Shown: positions 46,696 to 56,802, counted from the first letter of the stretch. The stretch is DNA of 64,000 bases from Billgrantia endophytica (GCF_002879615.1 NZ_PNRF01000010.1:180253-244252), one strand, 5' to 3'. A program made the numbers and translations. Notes: generated from the letters alone by a model not told the origin.

Positions 46696-46730
46696 GGCAC
46701 GGTTTTCGAGCAGACAGCTGAAGGGAAAAA

Positions 46731-46804
46731 TGGAGGCTGGAGTCGGAATCGAACCGGCGTACACGGAGTTGCAGTCCGCTGCATAACCACTCTGCCATCC
46801 AGCC
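46731..46804 (-). tRNA. cysT: tRNA-Cys (anticodon GCA)
   Basis: The 74-nt gene has a GGCTGGA acceptor arm pairing with TCCAGCC, discriminator T, encoded CCA and anticodon loop CTGCAAC (GCA). It is the middle gene of the cluster. Confidence 0.96.
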
Positions 46805-46817
46805 TCGTTGAGTCGTA

Positions 46818-46892
46818 TGGAGCGGGAAACGAGATTCGAACTCGCGACCCTCGCCTTGGCAAGGCGATGCTCTACCACTGAGCTATTCCCGC
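46818..46892 (-). tRNA. glyW: tRNA-Gly (anticodon GCC)
   Basis: The 75-nt gene has a GCGGGAA acceptor arm pairing with TTCCCGC, discriminator T, encoded CCA and anticodon loop TTGCCAA (GCC). It is first in the cluster, 15 bases after a consensus promoter. Confidence 0.96.
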
Positions 46893-46907
46893 TCGACTCG
46901 AGTGCGG

Positions 46908-46935
46908 ATTATACGGATAAGGTCGTTGCTGTCAA
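46908..46935 (-). promoter_or_regulatory. Consensus sigma-70 promoter of the tRNA cluster
   Basis: On the minus strand a perfect TTGACA (46935-46930) is followed after 16 bases by a perfect TATAAT (46913-46908). It lies between pgsA and tRNA-Gly and would drive Gly-Cys-Leu at high level. Confidence 0.9.
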
Positions 46936-46956
46936 TCACTTGTTGAGCTCTGGCGA

Positions 46957-47505
46957 TCACATGGACCGGCTCAGGTGCGGCCATGCGGAGCGCAGATACA
47001 GCACCATCGACCAGAGGGTGAGAATGGCGGCCACGTATAGCGTTGCCACGCCGACGACCGCCAGTTGCGTGCCAGGTACAAAGGCAAGCAGCAGCAGCAG
47101 TGCGATCATCTGCAGGGTGGTCTTCACCTTCCCCAGCCACGAGACCGCCACGCTCCCGCGCTTACCCATTTCCGCCATCCATTCCCGCAGCGCCGAAATC
47201 ACGATTTCGCGCCCGATGATGACCAGTGCCGGCAAGGTCAGCCACATGCTGTCGAAGCGCTCGATCAACAATGCCAGGGCCACGACGACCATCAGCTTGT
47301 CGGCTACCGGATCGAGAAAGGCGCCGAATGGAGTGGCCTGGTCCCAGCGACGTGCCAGGTAGCCGTCAAGCCAGTCGGTCACCGCCGCCAGGGCGAAAAG
47401 GCCGGCGGCCAGAGGCATGCTCCAGACGAAGGGTAGATAGAAGAACACCACCAGCAGCGGGATGAAGGCGATTCTTGCCAGCGTCAGGATGTTGGGGATG
47501 TTCAT
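46957..47505 (-). CDS. pgsA: CDP-diacylglycerol-glycerol-3-phosphate 3-phosphatidyltransferase
   Basis: The 182-residue membrane enzyme makes phosphatidylglycerophosphate. The CDP-alcohol phosphotransferase motif [18 protein letters not shown], continuing to the FLDPVAD segment, holds all expected Asp and Gly residues. Four to five membrane segments are present. It lies between uvrC and the tRNA cluster, the same order as in E. coli. Confidence 0.96.
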   Translation of the reverse strand: MNIPNILTLARIAFIPLLVVFFYLPFVWSMPLAAGLFALAAVTDWLDGYLARRWDQATPFGAFLDPVADKLMVVVALALLIERFDSMWLTLPALVIIGREIVISALREWMAEMGKRGSVAVSWLGKVKTTLQMIALLLLLAFVPGTQLAVVGVATLYVAAILTLWSMVLYLRSAWPHLSRSM

Positions 47506-47574
47506 TGAAGGGAGGTCCTTGCCTGAGGTCTGGGTTGCCGACGAAGCTTCCCATTCTATCCGTAGCGGCCGTCA

Positions 47575-49389
47575 TCATCCATGCAGGGAACGATGAATCA
47601 TCTCGGCCAGGGTGTCACTGATGCCTGGAACGCGAGCCAGTTCCTCGCGGCTGGCATGTTTGACGCCCTGCAGGCCACCGAAAAAGCGGAGCAGTTCGCG
47701 CCGTCGCTTCGGGCCGATGCCGGCGATGCCTTCCAGTGCGGACCTGCGCCGGGCCTTGTCCCGCCGGGTACGATGTCCGGTGATGGCGAAGCGGTGCGCT
47801 TCGTCCCGTACGTGCTGAATGAGATGAAGGGCCGGCGAGGCCCCTTCGAGGTCCAGGATACGATCGACCGTTTCCACGAAGAGCGTCTCCAGCCCGGCCT
47901 TTCGCGTCGTGCCCTTGGCGACACCCAGCAGCAGGATGTCGCCAAGCCCCAGTTCGGACAGGACGTCCCGGGCCAGGTTCAATTGCCCCTTGCCGCCATC
48001 GACCAGCAAGACATCGGGCGCCACCCCTTCACCCTCGGCCAGGCGCCGGAAGCGGCGGATCAATGCCTGTCGCATGGCTGCGTAGTCATCACCAGCCGCG
48101 ACTCCCTCGATATTGAAGCGCCGATAGTCGGATTTTCGTGGGCCGTTATGGTCGAACACCACGCAGGAAGCGACGGTTGCCTCGCCGTGGCTGTGGCTGA
48201 TGTCGAAGCATTCCAGTCTCTCGGGAGGCGTCGGCAGCCCCAGTGCCACCCGCAGCGCTTCGAAACGGCGCGAAAGGTGGTCCCGGCTGGCCAGTTGCCC
48301 CGCCAGCTGCTGCTCCGCATTGGTCTGGGCCAGTTGAAGCCATTGGCTACGGTGCGCGCGGACTCGATGCGTCAGGCGAATGCGACGCTCGGCGCGTTCA
48401 CTCAGGGCGGTTTCCAGCAGGGCGGCATCCGGAAGTGGCAGGCTGGTGATCACTTCACCGGGGCGTTCGCGATCCTGCCCCAGGTAGTACTGGCTGACGA
48501 AATCGCCCAGCAAGGCGTCTCCGTCCAGGCCGAGGCCATTCTCCGGTGTATAGTGACGCGCTCCCAGCAGGCGGCCCTGGCGAACCGCCAGCACCGAGAT
48601 ACAGAGAGCGCCCTGGCTCTCGGCCAGGGCGAAGACATCGGCATCGCCGCCTTCGGTATCGACGAATTGACGCTGCTGGAGCTGTCGCAGGTGCTGGACC
48701 TGGTCACGAAGGCGGGCCGCATCCTCGAAGGCCAGGTCGCGACTGGCGGCTTCCATGGCGTCGGTGAGCTCCCGGGTCACCTGCTCGCTGCGGCCCTCCA
48801 GGCACATGATGGCGTGTTGCAGGTCGCGCTGGTAGTCATCCTTCTCGATATAGCCGACGCAGGGCGCGCTGCAGCGATTGATCTGATATTGCAGGCATGG
48901 GCGCGTGCGATGGGAAAACACCGTGTCCTCGCAATTGCGAATGCGAAAGATCTTCTGCATCAGCGACAGGCTTTCACGCACGGCTCCGCTGCTGGGATAG
49001 GGGCCCAGGTAACGGCCGTCGTCATGGCGTTTCCTGGCCCGCTTGTACTCCAGTGCCGGAAAGGGATGACGATCGGTGACGAACACGAACGGGTAGGACT
49101 TGTCGTCTCGCAGCAGGATGTTATAGGGAGGGCGCAGTTCCTTGATCAGGGTCTGTTCGAGCAGCAGTGCCTCGGTTTCGCTGCGTGTCACCGTGACCTG
49201 GACGTCAGCGATCCTCGCCACCATGGCTTGGGTCTTGGCATTGAGCGTGCCGCGAAAGTAGCTGGCCAGGCGCGCCTTGAGGCGCTTTGCCTTGCCGACG
49301 TAGAGGGTATCGCCCTGCTCATCGAGCATGCGATAGATACCCGGGGCCTGGGTGAGATTGGCGAGGAACTGGCGGGAGTCGAAGGTCAT
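47575..49389 (-). CDS. uvrC: Excinuclease ABC subunit C
   Basis: The 604-residue subunit makes both incisions in nucleotide excision repair. The N-terminal GIY-YIG nuclease is GIYRMLDEQGDTLYVGKAKR. The four-Cys region is CLQYQINRCSAPCVGYI and the UVR motif is near residue 200-235. The RNase-H-like endonuclease has FDISHSHGEATVASCVVF, and the C-terminal helix-hairpin-helix pair has GIAGIGPKRRRELLRFFGGL. The length is normal. It lies downstream of gacA. Confidence 0.97.
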   Translation of the reverse strand: MTFDSRQFLANLTQAPGIYRMLDEQGDTLYVGKAKRLKARLASYFRGTLNAKTQAMVARIADVQVTVTRSETEALLLEQTLIKELRPPYNILLRDDKSYPFVFVTDRHPFPALEYKRARKRHDDGRYLGPYPSSGAVRESLSLMQKIFRIRNCEDTVFSHRTRPCLQYQINRCSAPCVGYIEKDDYQRDLQHAIMCLEGRSEQVTRELTDAMEAASRDLAFEDAARLRDQVQHLRQLQQRQFVDTEGGDADVFALAESQGALCISVLAVRQGRLLGARHYTPENGLGLDGDALLGDFVSQYYLGQDRERPGEVITSLPLPDAALLETALSERAERRIRLTHRVRAHRSQWLQLAQTNAEQQLAGQLASRDHLSRRFEALRVALGLPTPPERLECFDISHSHGEATVASCVVFDHNGPRKSDYRRFNIEGVAAGDDYAAMRQALIRRFRRLAEGEGVAPDVLLVDGGKGQLNLARDVLSELGLGDILLLGVAKGTTRKAGLETLFVETVDRILDLEGASPALHLIQHVRDEAHRFAITGHRTRRDKARRRSALEGIAGIGPKRRRELLRFFGGLQGVKHASREELARVPGISDTLAEMIHRSLHG

Positions 49390-49440
49390 GGTGTGTCTGA
49401 CGACGAAGATCGAGAAGCCCAGCGTAACAGATCGCTCGTA

Positions 49441-50088
<648 letters not shown>

Positions 50089-50286
50089 GGCTGACATTCC
50101 TCGTCATTGCTGAAGGGTGCCACGGCTGCGCCGGTGGAGCTGAAGCAACCGTCTCGACTTGCCCGGACCGAGAAGAGTCGGTGCATTCCAGACGACAAGC
50201 TTGCCATACTCCTCGGCCAAGGGAAATTAGCGTTGTGTCGCAGCTAAACGTTCCCGTCAACGGCCGGGGAAAGGCAGATCGGCATG

Positions 50287-50315
50287 TTGACTGGCGTTAT
50301 GGCCATGGGTATCAT
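50287..50315 (+). promoter_or_regulatory. Promoter of tRNA-Ala
   Basis: TTGACT (50287-50292) and TATCAT (50310-50315) are separated by 17 bases; each matches consensus at 5 of 6 positions. The -10 lies 30 bases before the tRNA. Confidence 0.8.
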
Positions 50316-50345
50316 TCGCCTCGTTCTCGGAAAGCGAGACGATGT

Positions 50346-50421
50346 GGGGCCTTAGCTCAGCTGGGAGAGCGCAACACTGGCAGTGTTGAGGTCAGCGGTT
50401 CGATCCCGCTAGGCTCCACCA
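50346..50421 (+). tRNA. tRNA-Ala (anticodon GGC)
   Basis: The 76-nt gene has a GGGGCCT acceptor arm pairing with AGGCTCC (one G-T), encoded CCA, and anticodon loop CTGGCAG (GGC). It has its own promoter and terminator. Confidence 0.96.
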
Positions 50422-50434
50422 AACCTTCTCCTGA

Positions 50435-50469
50435 AAAAGCCGCTTGAAGCATTGCTTCAAGCGGCTTTT
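50435..50469 (+). terminator. Strong intrinsic terminator after tRNA-Ala
   Basis: A perfect 16-bp stem (arms 50435-50450 and 50454-50469, loop ATT) begins with AAAA and ends in TTTT. It can act in both directions, and so may also serve the convergent GGDEF-EAL gene. Confidence 0.92.
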
Positions 50470-50543
50470 CGCGTTTCAGGCTCTCGCCTCGAAGCCAGAG
50501 CCTGTCTTCGGCAACTGCCTTCTCGATCCCTACCGTCTCGGGG

Positions 50544-52286
50544 CTATGTCCTGGCTGCCCTGCGGGCGGAAAGCCATTGCTCCAGTTCGGCTGCCGGCAG
50601 CGCCGGGCAGTAATGGTCGCCCTGCACCAGGCTGATGGACAGCCTGTCTATCGAGGCCGCCGTCGCCGGGTCGTCGATACCGGTGATGACTGGCTGGATG
50701 TGCAGCGCTTCCAGCAGGCAGCACAGGGCCTGGGCCAGGTTGCGTCCCTCCTGCTGTATGGAGGACGCCAGGCTGGCGCTGAGCTTTGCCTTGCCAAAGG
50801 GCAGGCGTGACAGCCAGGCGAGGTCAATGGGGTTGGCTCCCAGGCCATCGACGGCCAGGCGGGCGCCGAGTCGTTCGAGACGCTTGAGCATATGGGCGGC
50901 GGCGTCCAGGTTATTGCTCAACCCCTGGCCCGGCACTTCGAGCGTCATCCATTCCAGCGACGCCAGGCCTTGCTGGCGCAGGAAATGGTCGAGTGGCCTG
51001 CGGTCGAAGGTGTCATGGGCCAGATGGATTTCGCACAGCTGGATCGAGACCGGCAGTTCGCCCAGGGGCGAACCGCTGGTCAGCCACTCCTGACGACTGG
51101 CGATGACCTGCTGGATCACCCAGCGGTCCAGGCGCACTCCAAGGCCCAGGCGGGCCACCATGTCAAGGAAGGTGGAGGCGGGTTGCAATCCCCGTTTGGG
51201 TTGGCGCCAGCGCAGCACGGCTTCCAGGCCGGTGCAGCAGCCGGTGTCACGATCCATTTCGGGCTGGTAGTGAATGACGAAGTGTCGGTCCGGAAGGTGC
51301 ACGGCTTCACTGAGCTGGCTCTCCAGTCGATGCTTCTCTTTCAACTGTACCGTCAAACGATGGTCGACGAAGGCCAGGTGACCGGGTCCTTTCCTGCGGG
51401 CGGTATACATGGCGCTTCGGGCCGCCGTGATCAGGGATTCCTCGTCCTGCGCATCGAAAGGAAACAGGGCGATGCCAATGGAGGCGGTCAGCAGCAGGTA
51501 TCGGTTTTCGGCCATGAAGGGAGGCTCCAGGGCTTCCTGGAGGCGTTCCGTGACTATCTGGGCTGCCTCGGCCGTGCCGTCCTTTTCCAGTAGCACGATG
51601 AATTGATCGCCGCCCAGCCTGGCCAGCGTGTCCTTGCTGCGGAGCGCTCTCTGCAGGCGCTGGGCCAGTTCACCAAGCACCCGGTCGCCTTCCAGGTGGC
51701 CGGCGGCGTCGTTCACCGTCTTGAAGCGGTCAATGTCAATGAACAGCAGTGCCAGGCCATGGTCTGTCCGCTCGGCCTGTGCCAGGGCATGATTCAGGCG
51801 GTCTCGCAGCAGTAGCCAGTTGGGCAGGCCTGTCATGGGGTCCACATGGACCCAGTGTCTGTCACCAAGCTGCTCACCATTTGGCGCGGCAAGGTTCGCA
51901 AACGTGCGGAGATAGTGGTGGGGCCGCTGCTCCCCGTTGAACAAGGCATCCACCGTCATCAGTACCGGCACGGATTCCCCATCGTCGTGACGGCAAAGCA
52001 CTTCCTGCTGCCAGGAGGTTGGCGATGGGCCGGCGTCATCGGCCTCCAGGATCGAGGGGACACGGAGTGAGACGAAGAAATACTCGACAGGCCTGCCGAT
52101 GGCCTCGGCGGGCTCGCAGCCGGCGATTCGGCAGAACGCATCATTGGCCAGAACGATGGACCCTGCCGTGTCGGTAATGACCATGCCGGTCTGCCCCTGC
52201 TCGAAAGCGCTCTGAATGAGCCGGGCGGGGTGTCGTGCAAGGGAGCTGACTCTATCGCTCGGAGGGCGTTTTCCATTGTGGCTCAT
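50544..52286 (-). CDS. PAS-GGDEF-EAL protein with both catalytic domains degenerate
   Basis: 580 residues without membrane segments. PAS spans about 20-135, GGDEF-like 145-310 and EAL-like 322-575. The GGDEF motif reads GGDQF (225-229), but the RxxD c-di-GMP inhibitory site is kept (RSKD, 216-219). In the EAL domain the motif is EAV (355-357), the expected ELTE reads LEVPG, DDFGTGYSS reads VDGLGANP, and the EGVE glutamate is replaced (TGIDD, 535-539). Both metal-binding sites are therefore lost. It is most likely a c-di-GMP-binding effector or an allosteric partner rather than an enzyme. It is convergent with tRNA-Ala and divergent from the GGDEF gene at 52564. Confidence 0.85.
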   Translation of the reverse strand: MSHNGKRPPSDRVSSLARHPARLIQSAFEQGQTGMVITDTAGSIVLANDAFCRIAGCEPAEAIGRPVEYFFVSLRVPSILEADDAGPSPTSWQQEVLCRHDDGESVPVLMTVDALFNGEQRPHHYLRTFANLAAPNGEQLGDRHWVHVDPMTGLPNWLLLRDRLNHALAQAERTDHGLALLFIDIDRFKTVNDAAGHLEGDRVLGELAQRLQRALRSKDTLARLGGDQFIVLLEKDGTAEAAQIVTERLQEALEPPFMAENRYLLLTASIGIALFPFDAQDEESLITAARSAMYTARRKGPGHLAFVDHRLTVQLKEKHRLESQLSEAVHLPDRHFVIHYQPEMDRDTGCCTGLEAVLRWRQPKRGLQPASTFLDMVARLGLGVRLDRWVIQQVIASRQEWLTSGSPLGELPVSIQLCEIHLAHDTFDRRPLDHFLRQQGLASLEWMTLEVPGQGLSNNLDAAAHMLKRLERLGARLAVDGLGANPIDLAWLSRLPFGKAKLSASLASSIQQEGRNLAQALCCLLEALHIQPVITGIDDPATAASIDRLSISLVQGDHYCPALPAAELEQWLSARRAART

Positions 52287-52563
52287 TGATTTTATTGATT
52301 ATCCAGGGTATCAGGGCTGAATCAGCGAAGTGTGATTAGGCGTTGTCAATGATCATTATCGTCCAGCATGACGAAAACTTTAACCCAGGGTTGGCGTGAT
52401 CATGGGAAAGGACACCGAAGCCGTGTCGTGCACATGTTGATGTCCTTTTCGCTCTCAAGTTCGGCACGGCGACGCCGATAATCTGGGTAACCTTCGTTCC
52501 CTGAACGAATCGCCATGGATTCGGCGTTTCTGCCACCCCGTCTTATGGCCAAAGGGGACTTCG

Positions 52564-54570
52564 TTGCGCATATCGGCTCGTATTTCATCGCTGGCCCGAT
52601 CGATGGGCTCTCTGCAGGGCCGGCTGCTGGCAGGGCTTGTCTCGACCTGGGTGGTCATCGTCGGCATGCTGCTGGTCATGGCCTGGCTGTTCGGCAAGGG
52701 GCTGGTCGATGACGCCAACCTCGCCCACCTGCGCTATGAGTCACGCCTGATCGCCGATGGGTTGACCGATGAGATCGATCGTCGGCTACGTTCCCTGGTG
52801 CGCCTCGAGGGAAGATTGCGCGGAGCGGAGCCCGAGGAGCATGGCGGTATTCTCGAGGATAACCAGGTTCTGCTGGAGTGGTTCGAAGGCATCATGGTGA
52901 CGGGGCCGGATGGCGTGGTTCTGGCGGACTGGCCGGTCGTTCCGGGCAGGCCGGGACTGGAAACCGTCGATACCGAATACTATCGCATGGTGAGTCACTC
53001 GCCCTGGCCGTATGTCAGCGAGCCCTTCACTGGCCGAGCCAGCGGTGATGACCTGGTATTGATGCTGGTGCCCCGTTTCGGGGAGGGCGGCGCTTTCGGG
53101 GGGCTCGTCGGTGGCATGGTCAATCTGACCAGGGGAGACCTTTTTCGACGTCTGGAACATATCCGGCTTGGTGAAAGTGGCCATGTTTCCGTCTTTTCGG
53201 CGTCGGGTGAGCTGCTTTTCCATCCCCGTCGCTTGCAGGCCACGGGCCGCCGCGACACGTACAGCGATCTGCCCGCGCTCGAGCTCGCCCTGGATGGCTG
53301 GGAGGGCGAGACCATGACCAACGACGTCTACGGCGAGCCTGCCTTGATGTCATATCGCCAGGTCTGGCCCGCGAGTTGGGTGGTCGAGGTGGCGCTTCCC
53401 CTATCGCAGGTGCGCGCCCCCCTTGGCGGTTATCTCGGCAAGCTCTGGTGGACCTGGCTGATCGTGGCCGTCCTGCTCATGTTCGGCATGCGCATGCTGA
53501 TAAAGCGCCTGTTGACGCCACTTCATCGCCTCGAGCGGCAGATCGCCCAGGTCGGAGCCGGAGCGCGCCGCTACCTGGCGCTATCGACCAACATGGAGGA
53601 ACTGCGCCAGGTGGCAAGCAGTTTCAACCGGCTCGAGCATGAGCGCCTTGCGGCGCTGGAACATTTGCGCGATCGCCAGGCGTTTCTCGATGCGGTGCTG
53701 GGCTCGACACCGATAGGCATGTTCGTGGCTGACCTCAAGGGGCACTTGAATTACCTGAACCCGGCGTTGCTGGAGCTGCTGGGGCTCGAGCCACCGGTCG
53801 GCGCGAGTGACTGGTGGCAGCGGATTCACCCGGATGACCGGCAGGGCACACAGGACCTGTGGCGGCACTCGCTGTCGACGGGTAACGACTTCATGCGCCA
53901 GCTTCGCTTCCATCACGCCGATGGCGTGACCTTGTGGGTTGAAGTCCATGCCAGCCAGGTGCGTGGCAGCGGCCAACCGCTCGGTTTCGTCGGGATGGTG
54001 AAGGATATCACCGAGCGCAGGCAGCAGGAGGCGCTGCAGCGCTGGGAGGCGGAGCATGACCCACTGACCGGTCTGCTCAATCGGCGTGGTTTCGAGCGGC
54101 GCCTGGAAGAAGCCTTGGCGGAATATGCCAAGACTGGCACGCCGTCGGTGCTGGCATTGTTCGATCTCGATTACTTCAAGCCCATCAATGACGAAGGCGG
54201 GCATGCCCTGGGCGATGAGATGCTGCGGCGCATAGGTCAGGTGGTGGCCTGGGAAGTGCGCCGCAGTGACCATGTCGCGCGTCAAGGTGGGGACGAGTTT
54301 GCCGTACTGCTGCCGAGTTGCACGATCAAGCAGGCGGTGGAAATTGCAGAGTCACTGCGCCGTGTCGTGTCCGAAGTGACCGTGACCAGCGAGGGCAAGG
54401 TCTACAATATCAGCCTTTCCATGGGCGTCACGGCCTTCCAGGAGGGCGACCATGCGATCGACACGGTGCTGGCCCGTGCGGATGCGGCCAGCTACGAAGC
54501 CAAGGCCAAAGGTCGCAATACCGTGATCGTGGCCGATATCGACAGTGGCCTGATCGACTCGCTCTGGTAG
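52564..54570 (+). CDS. Membrane-bound HAMP-PAS-GGDEF diguanylate cyclase
   Basis: 668 residues. Membrane segments at about 22-44 and 293-312 flank a periplasmic Cache-like sensor. A HAMP-like region (315-370), a PAS domain (375-485, ending VGMVKDITERR) and a GGDEF domain follow. The active site GGDEF (575-579) and RxxD inhibitory site (RRSD, 566-569) are intact, as is FDLDYFKPIND. It should synthesise c-di-GMP in response to a periplasmic ligand. The start TTG 52564 is supported by AAGGGG 6 bases upstream; the first ATG is 52603. It is convergent with flgN. Confidence 0.9.
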   Translation: MRISARISSLARSMGSLQGRLLAGLVSTWVVIVGMLLVMAWLFGKGLVDDANLAHLRYESRLIADGLTDEIDRRLRSLVRLEGRLRGAEPEEHGGILEDNQVLLEWFEGIMVTGPDGVVLADWPVVPGRPGLETVDTEYYRMVSHSPWPYVSEPFTGRASGDDLVLMLVPRFGEGGAFGGLVGGMVNLTRGDLFRRLEHIRLGESGHVSVFSASGELLFHPRRLQATGRRDTYSDLPALELALDGWEGETMTNDVYGEPALMSYRQVWPASWVVEVALPLSQVRAPLGGYLGKLWWTWLIVAVLLMFGMRMLIKRLLTPLHRLERQIAQVGAGARRYLALSTNMEELRQVASSFNRLEHERLAALEHLRDRQAFLDAVLGSTPIGMFVADLKGHLNYLNPALLELLGLEPPVGASDWWQRIHPDDRQGTQDLWRHSLSTGNDFMRQLRFHHADGVTLWVEVHASQVRGSGQPLGFVGMVKDITERRQQEALQRWEAEHDPLTGLLNRRGFERRLEEALAEYAKTGTPSVLALFDLDYFKPINDEGGHALGDEMLRRIGQVVAWEVRRSDHVARQGGDEFAVLLPSCTIKQAVEIAESLRRVVSEVTVTSEGKVYNISLSMGVTAFQEGDHAIDTVLARADAASYEAKAKGRNTVIVADIDSGLIDSLW

Positions 54571-54677
54571 TGCAGCCGCGCGGGTTGCCTGACGGGACCG
54601 CGTTGTCGCATGACGGTGGCGACGCGACCGAGATGGCCGAGGACGGTGGTTGGAAACAGGGTGGGGCGGGGAAGAGC

Positions 54678-55127
54678 CTATACCGAGGCGTTGAAGCGAC
54701 CCGGTTGTGCCGCGACCCGCCCACTGGCGCCATACACGGTCTTTTCGGCGGCCTGGTGGATGAACGCCAGAAGCCGCTTGTTCTGCCCCATTCGCAGGGT
54801 GACCAACTCGCCATTGAGGGTGTTGAGGCGATGCGCTTCCCGGGTGCGTTCCAGGGTGCGTTCCCAGTCATCGAGACAGCCCGCTTCCAGGGCGGCCTGT
54901 CGGGCACCGGCAGGGCCATCCGCGTAGCCCAGGCGGCGCTGCACGCTCTGGCGCAGCGTTTCGGTCGCTTCCAGCTTCTGGAGGCGTGTCTGCTTGTGTT
55001 CGGCTATGTCGGCCAGCCTCTTGCCGTCGATCTCGGCGGCAGCCAGCAGGCTGCGCTCCTGTTCGAGCAGTTCGACCAGAGCCTTCAGCCGTTGCTGCTG
55101 CTCATCGAGAAGCCTGACCAAGCTCAT
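54678..55127 (-). CDS. flgN: Flagellar export chaperone FlgN
   Basis: The 149-residue, largely helical coiled-coil protein begins MSLVRLLDEQQQRLKALVEL. The C-terminal LNTLNGELVTLRMGQNKRLLAF segment is the FlgK/FlgL-binding type region. Its ATG overlaps the flgM stop (ATGA). It chaperones hook-filament junction proteins, which are outside the window. Confidence 0.9.
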   Translation of the reverse strand: MSLVRLLDEQQQRLKALVELLEQERSLLAAAEIDGKRLADIAEHKQTRLQKLEATETLRQSVQRRLGYADGPAGARQAALEAGCLDDWERTLERTREAHRLNTLNGELVTLRMGQNKRLLAFIHQAAEKTVYGASGRVAAQPGRFNASV

Positions 55128-55405
55128 TCGTCACCTTTGCCCGCGGTTTGCTGAAGGGATTCGATCAGCGCATCGGCGATGCGCTCGGCACGAATCTCCA
55201 GGCGTCCTTCACGAATGGCCTCCCGGATCTCGTCGACCCGGGCGACATCGATGTCGCGGGAGCCGTCGGCCTGGCGCAAGTGCGTCGTGGCTGCGGGGCC
55301 CGCATCCTGTTGATTCGGCTGGCTGGCGCCCTTGACCTGCTGCGACTCCTCGCGCGGTGACGTCGGGGTCGGGCGAGTCAGGGGGTTCTGGCTGTTGATC
55401 TTCAC
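55124..55405 (-). CDS. flgM: Anti-sigma-28 factor FlgM
   Basis: The 93-residue protein inhibits FliA until the hook is complete and is then exported. The start is GTG 55405 with GAGG 8 bases upstream, giving MKINSQNPLTRP. The N-terminal half is low-complexity and polar. The C-terminal FliA-binding helices are IDVARVDEIREAIREGRLEI and ERIADALIESL. A FliA-type promoter lies directly upstream, and flgA precedes it. Confidence 0.93.
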   Translation of the reverse strand: MKINSQNPLTRPTPTSPREESQQVKGASQPNQQDAGPAATTHLRQADGSRDIDVARVDEIREAIREGRLEIRAERIADALIESLQQTAGKGDE

Positions 55406-55437
55406 TGTGTTGGCCTCATGACCGGTGCTTTTACACG

Positions 55438-55464
55438 CTATCGGCTGCCTTCGGGAAAACTTTA
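55438..55464 (-). promoter_or_regulatory. FliA (sigma-28) promoter of flgMN
   Basis: On the minus strand TAAAGTTT (55464-55457) is followed after exactly 11 bases by GCCGATAG (55445-55438). This matches the sigma-28 consensus at every position except the last base. The -10 lies about 33 bases before the flgM GTG. Confidence 0.9.
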
Positions 55465-55520
55465 GGTATGAAGATGCAGGATGCGCTCGGGGCACATCCA
55501 ATAGCGTGCAGCAGATGCCG

Positions 55521-56219
55521 TCAGAAGTCCACGATCAGAGTGGCTTCGCCGATCACTTCTGCCGTGATGATATCGCGTGAATCGAAGCGTACGCGAACCC
55601 TGTCGCCCATGCCGCCGGCCTCCAGCGCCTGGCCTTCGCGGCCCAGGCGAAACCCGGGGCCCCGGGCTTCCACCGTGACACGCTGATTGCGCTCGACCAG
55701 GGGGAGCGAACGAAACATGTGCTCCTGCAGCGGTTGGCCCGGGCTCAACGAGCGCGTTGCCACCTGGCCGATGATCCTGTCGCTCTCCAGCAGGGCGCGG
55801 TTCGGCAGTTCCCCCAGGTTGCCCTGGCGCTGTTCCAGATGCTCGGCCCGCACCGTCTCCCCGGCATTCAGGGAGGTGGCCAGCACGGGGTAGGTGCCGA
55901 TCACGCCGATCTCCGCCTGAAGGTAACGTACCTGGCGACCATCGCTGCCGCAGCGCACCCCGATGGATACGCGTCCCAGCGGCAGCTCGCCGTCACGGGC
56001 GAGAAAGGGCTGGGGCGACTCGCAGGCAGGCATTCGGGCCGATGGGGGGCGCAGTTCGATGATGATCTCGTCGCCCATCGACCGGGCCTCGCCGTGCAGG
56101 AAGGCGTGCACGGCCTCCAGCAATGGGGCATCGTCGGCCTGGGCCGCGCCGGGCAACGACACCAGGCCGGCAATCAGCAGCCAGCGGGATAGCGGGTTGG
56201 AGAGAATGGTGCGCAGCAT
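55521..56219 (-). CDS. flgA: Flagellar basal body P-ring formation protein FlgA
   Basis: The 232-residue periplasmic chaperone assists FlgI ring assembly. It has a signal peptide (WLLIAGLVSLPGAAQA), an N-terminal region with GVRCGSDGRQVRYLQAEIGV, and a C-terminal SAF-like domain with IIGQVATRSLSPGQPL and VRVRFDSRDIITAEVIG. It is divergent from flgB and upstream of flgMN, the usual arrangement. Confidence 0.94.
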   Translation of the reverse strand: MLRTILSNPLSRWLLIAGLVSLPGAAQADDAPLLEAVHAFLHGEARSMGDEIIIELRPPSARMPACESPQPFLARDGELPLGRVSIGVRCGSDGRQVRYLQAEIGVIGTYPVLATSLNAGETVRAEHLEQRQGNLGELPNRALLESDRIIGQVATRSLSPGQPLQEHMFRSLPLVERNQRVTVEARGPGFRLGREGQALEAGGMGDRVRVRFDSRDIITAEVIGEATLIVDF

Positions 56220-56388
56220 GGCGATCGGCCGAGTGTCGTCTGAATGGTGGTGCCATGGATTCTAGCCCTTGGCCACGCCATGAAACATCGGAAATGAACA
56301 TGGAAAACCGGTCTGTTCATGCCATTGATGTGACATCGGTATCGCTATTCTTCAACCTCAACAAGTTCCGCACACGGGGAGTGCCGGC

Positions 56389-56802
56389 ATGATCGACCAG
56401 CTCGAGGCCGCCTTTGATTACCACCAGCAGGCGCTGGGCTTGCGCCAGGAGCGCCATCGCATATTGGCCAGCAACATCGCCAATGCCGATACGCCCAACT
56501 ACAAGGCTCGCGATATCGATTTCGCCAGCGAGCTCAAGAAGGCGGTGGAGCATGGCCGGCCTGCCGGGGGCGGTCTGTCGCTGGCCCGGACGTCGGATCG
56601 GCACCTCGCCGGGCAGGGCTTCGCCCCGCCGGACCAGGGGCTGCTCTACCGGGTGCCGGATCAGCCCAGCCTGGATGGCAATACCGTGGACATGGACCGG
56701 GAGCGTACCCAGTTCGCCGACAACTCGGTGCGTTACCAGGCCGCGCTGACCATTCTCAATAGTCGCATCCAGGGGCTGAAGAGCGCCATGCAGCCGGAGT
56801 AA
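56389..56802 (+). CDS. flgB: Flagellar basal body rod protein FlgB
   Basis: The 137-residue proximal rod protein has no signal peptide, as expected for type III export. The N-terminal signature [20 protein letters not shown] and the C-terminal helix ([21 protein letters not shown]) are complete. It is first in the plus-strand operon flgBCDEFGHIJ. Confidence 0.96.
   Translation: MIDQLEAAFDYHQQALGLRQERHRILASNIANADTPNYKARDIDFASELKKAVEHGRPAGGGLSLARTSDRHLAGQGFAPPDQGLLYRVPDQPSLDGNTVDMDRERTQFADNSVRYQAALTILNSRIQGLKSAMQPE

Noticed and set aside
56240..56256. Possible sigma-54 promoter (TGGCACC...TTCA) upstream of flgA
   Set aside because: The -12 element lacks the invariant GC and the spacing is not right.
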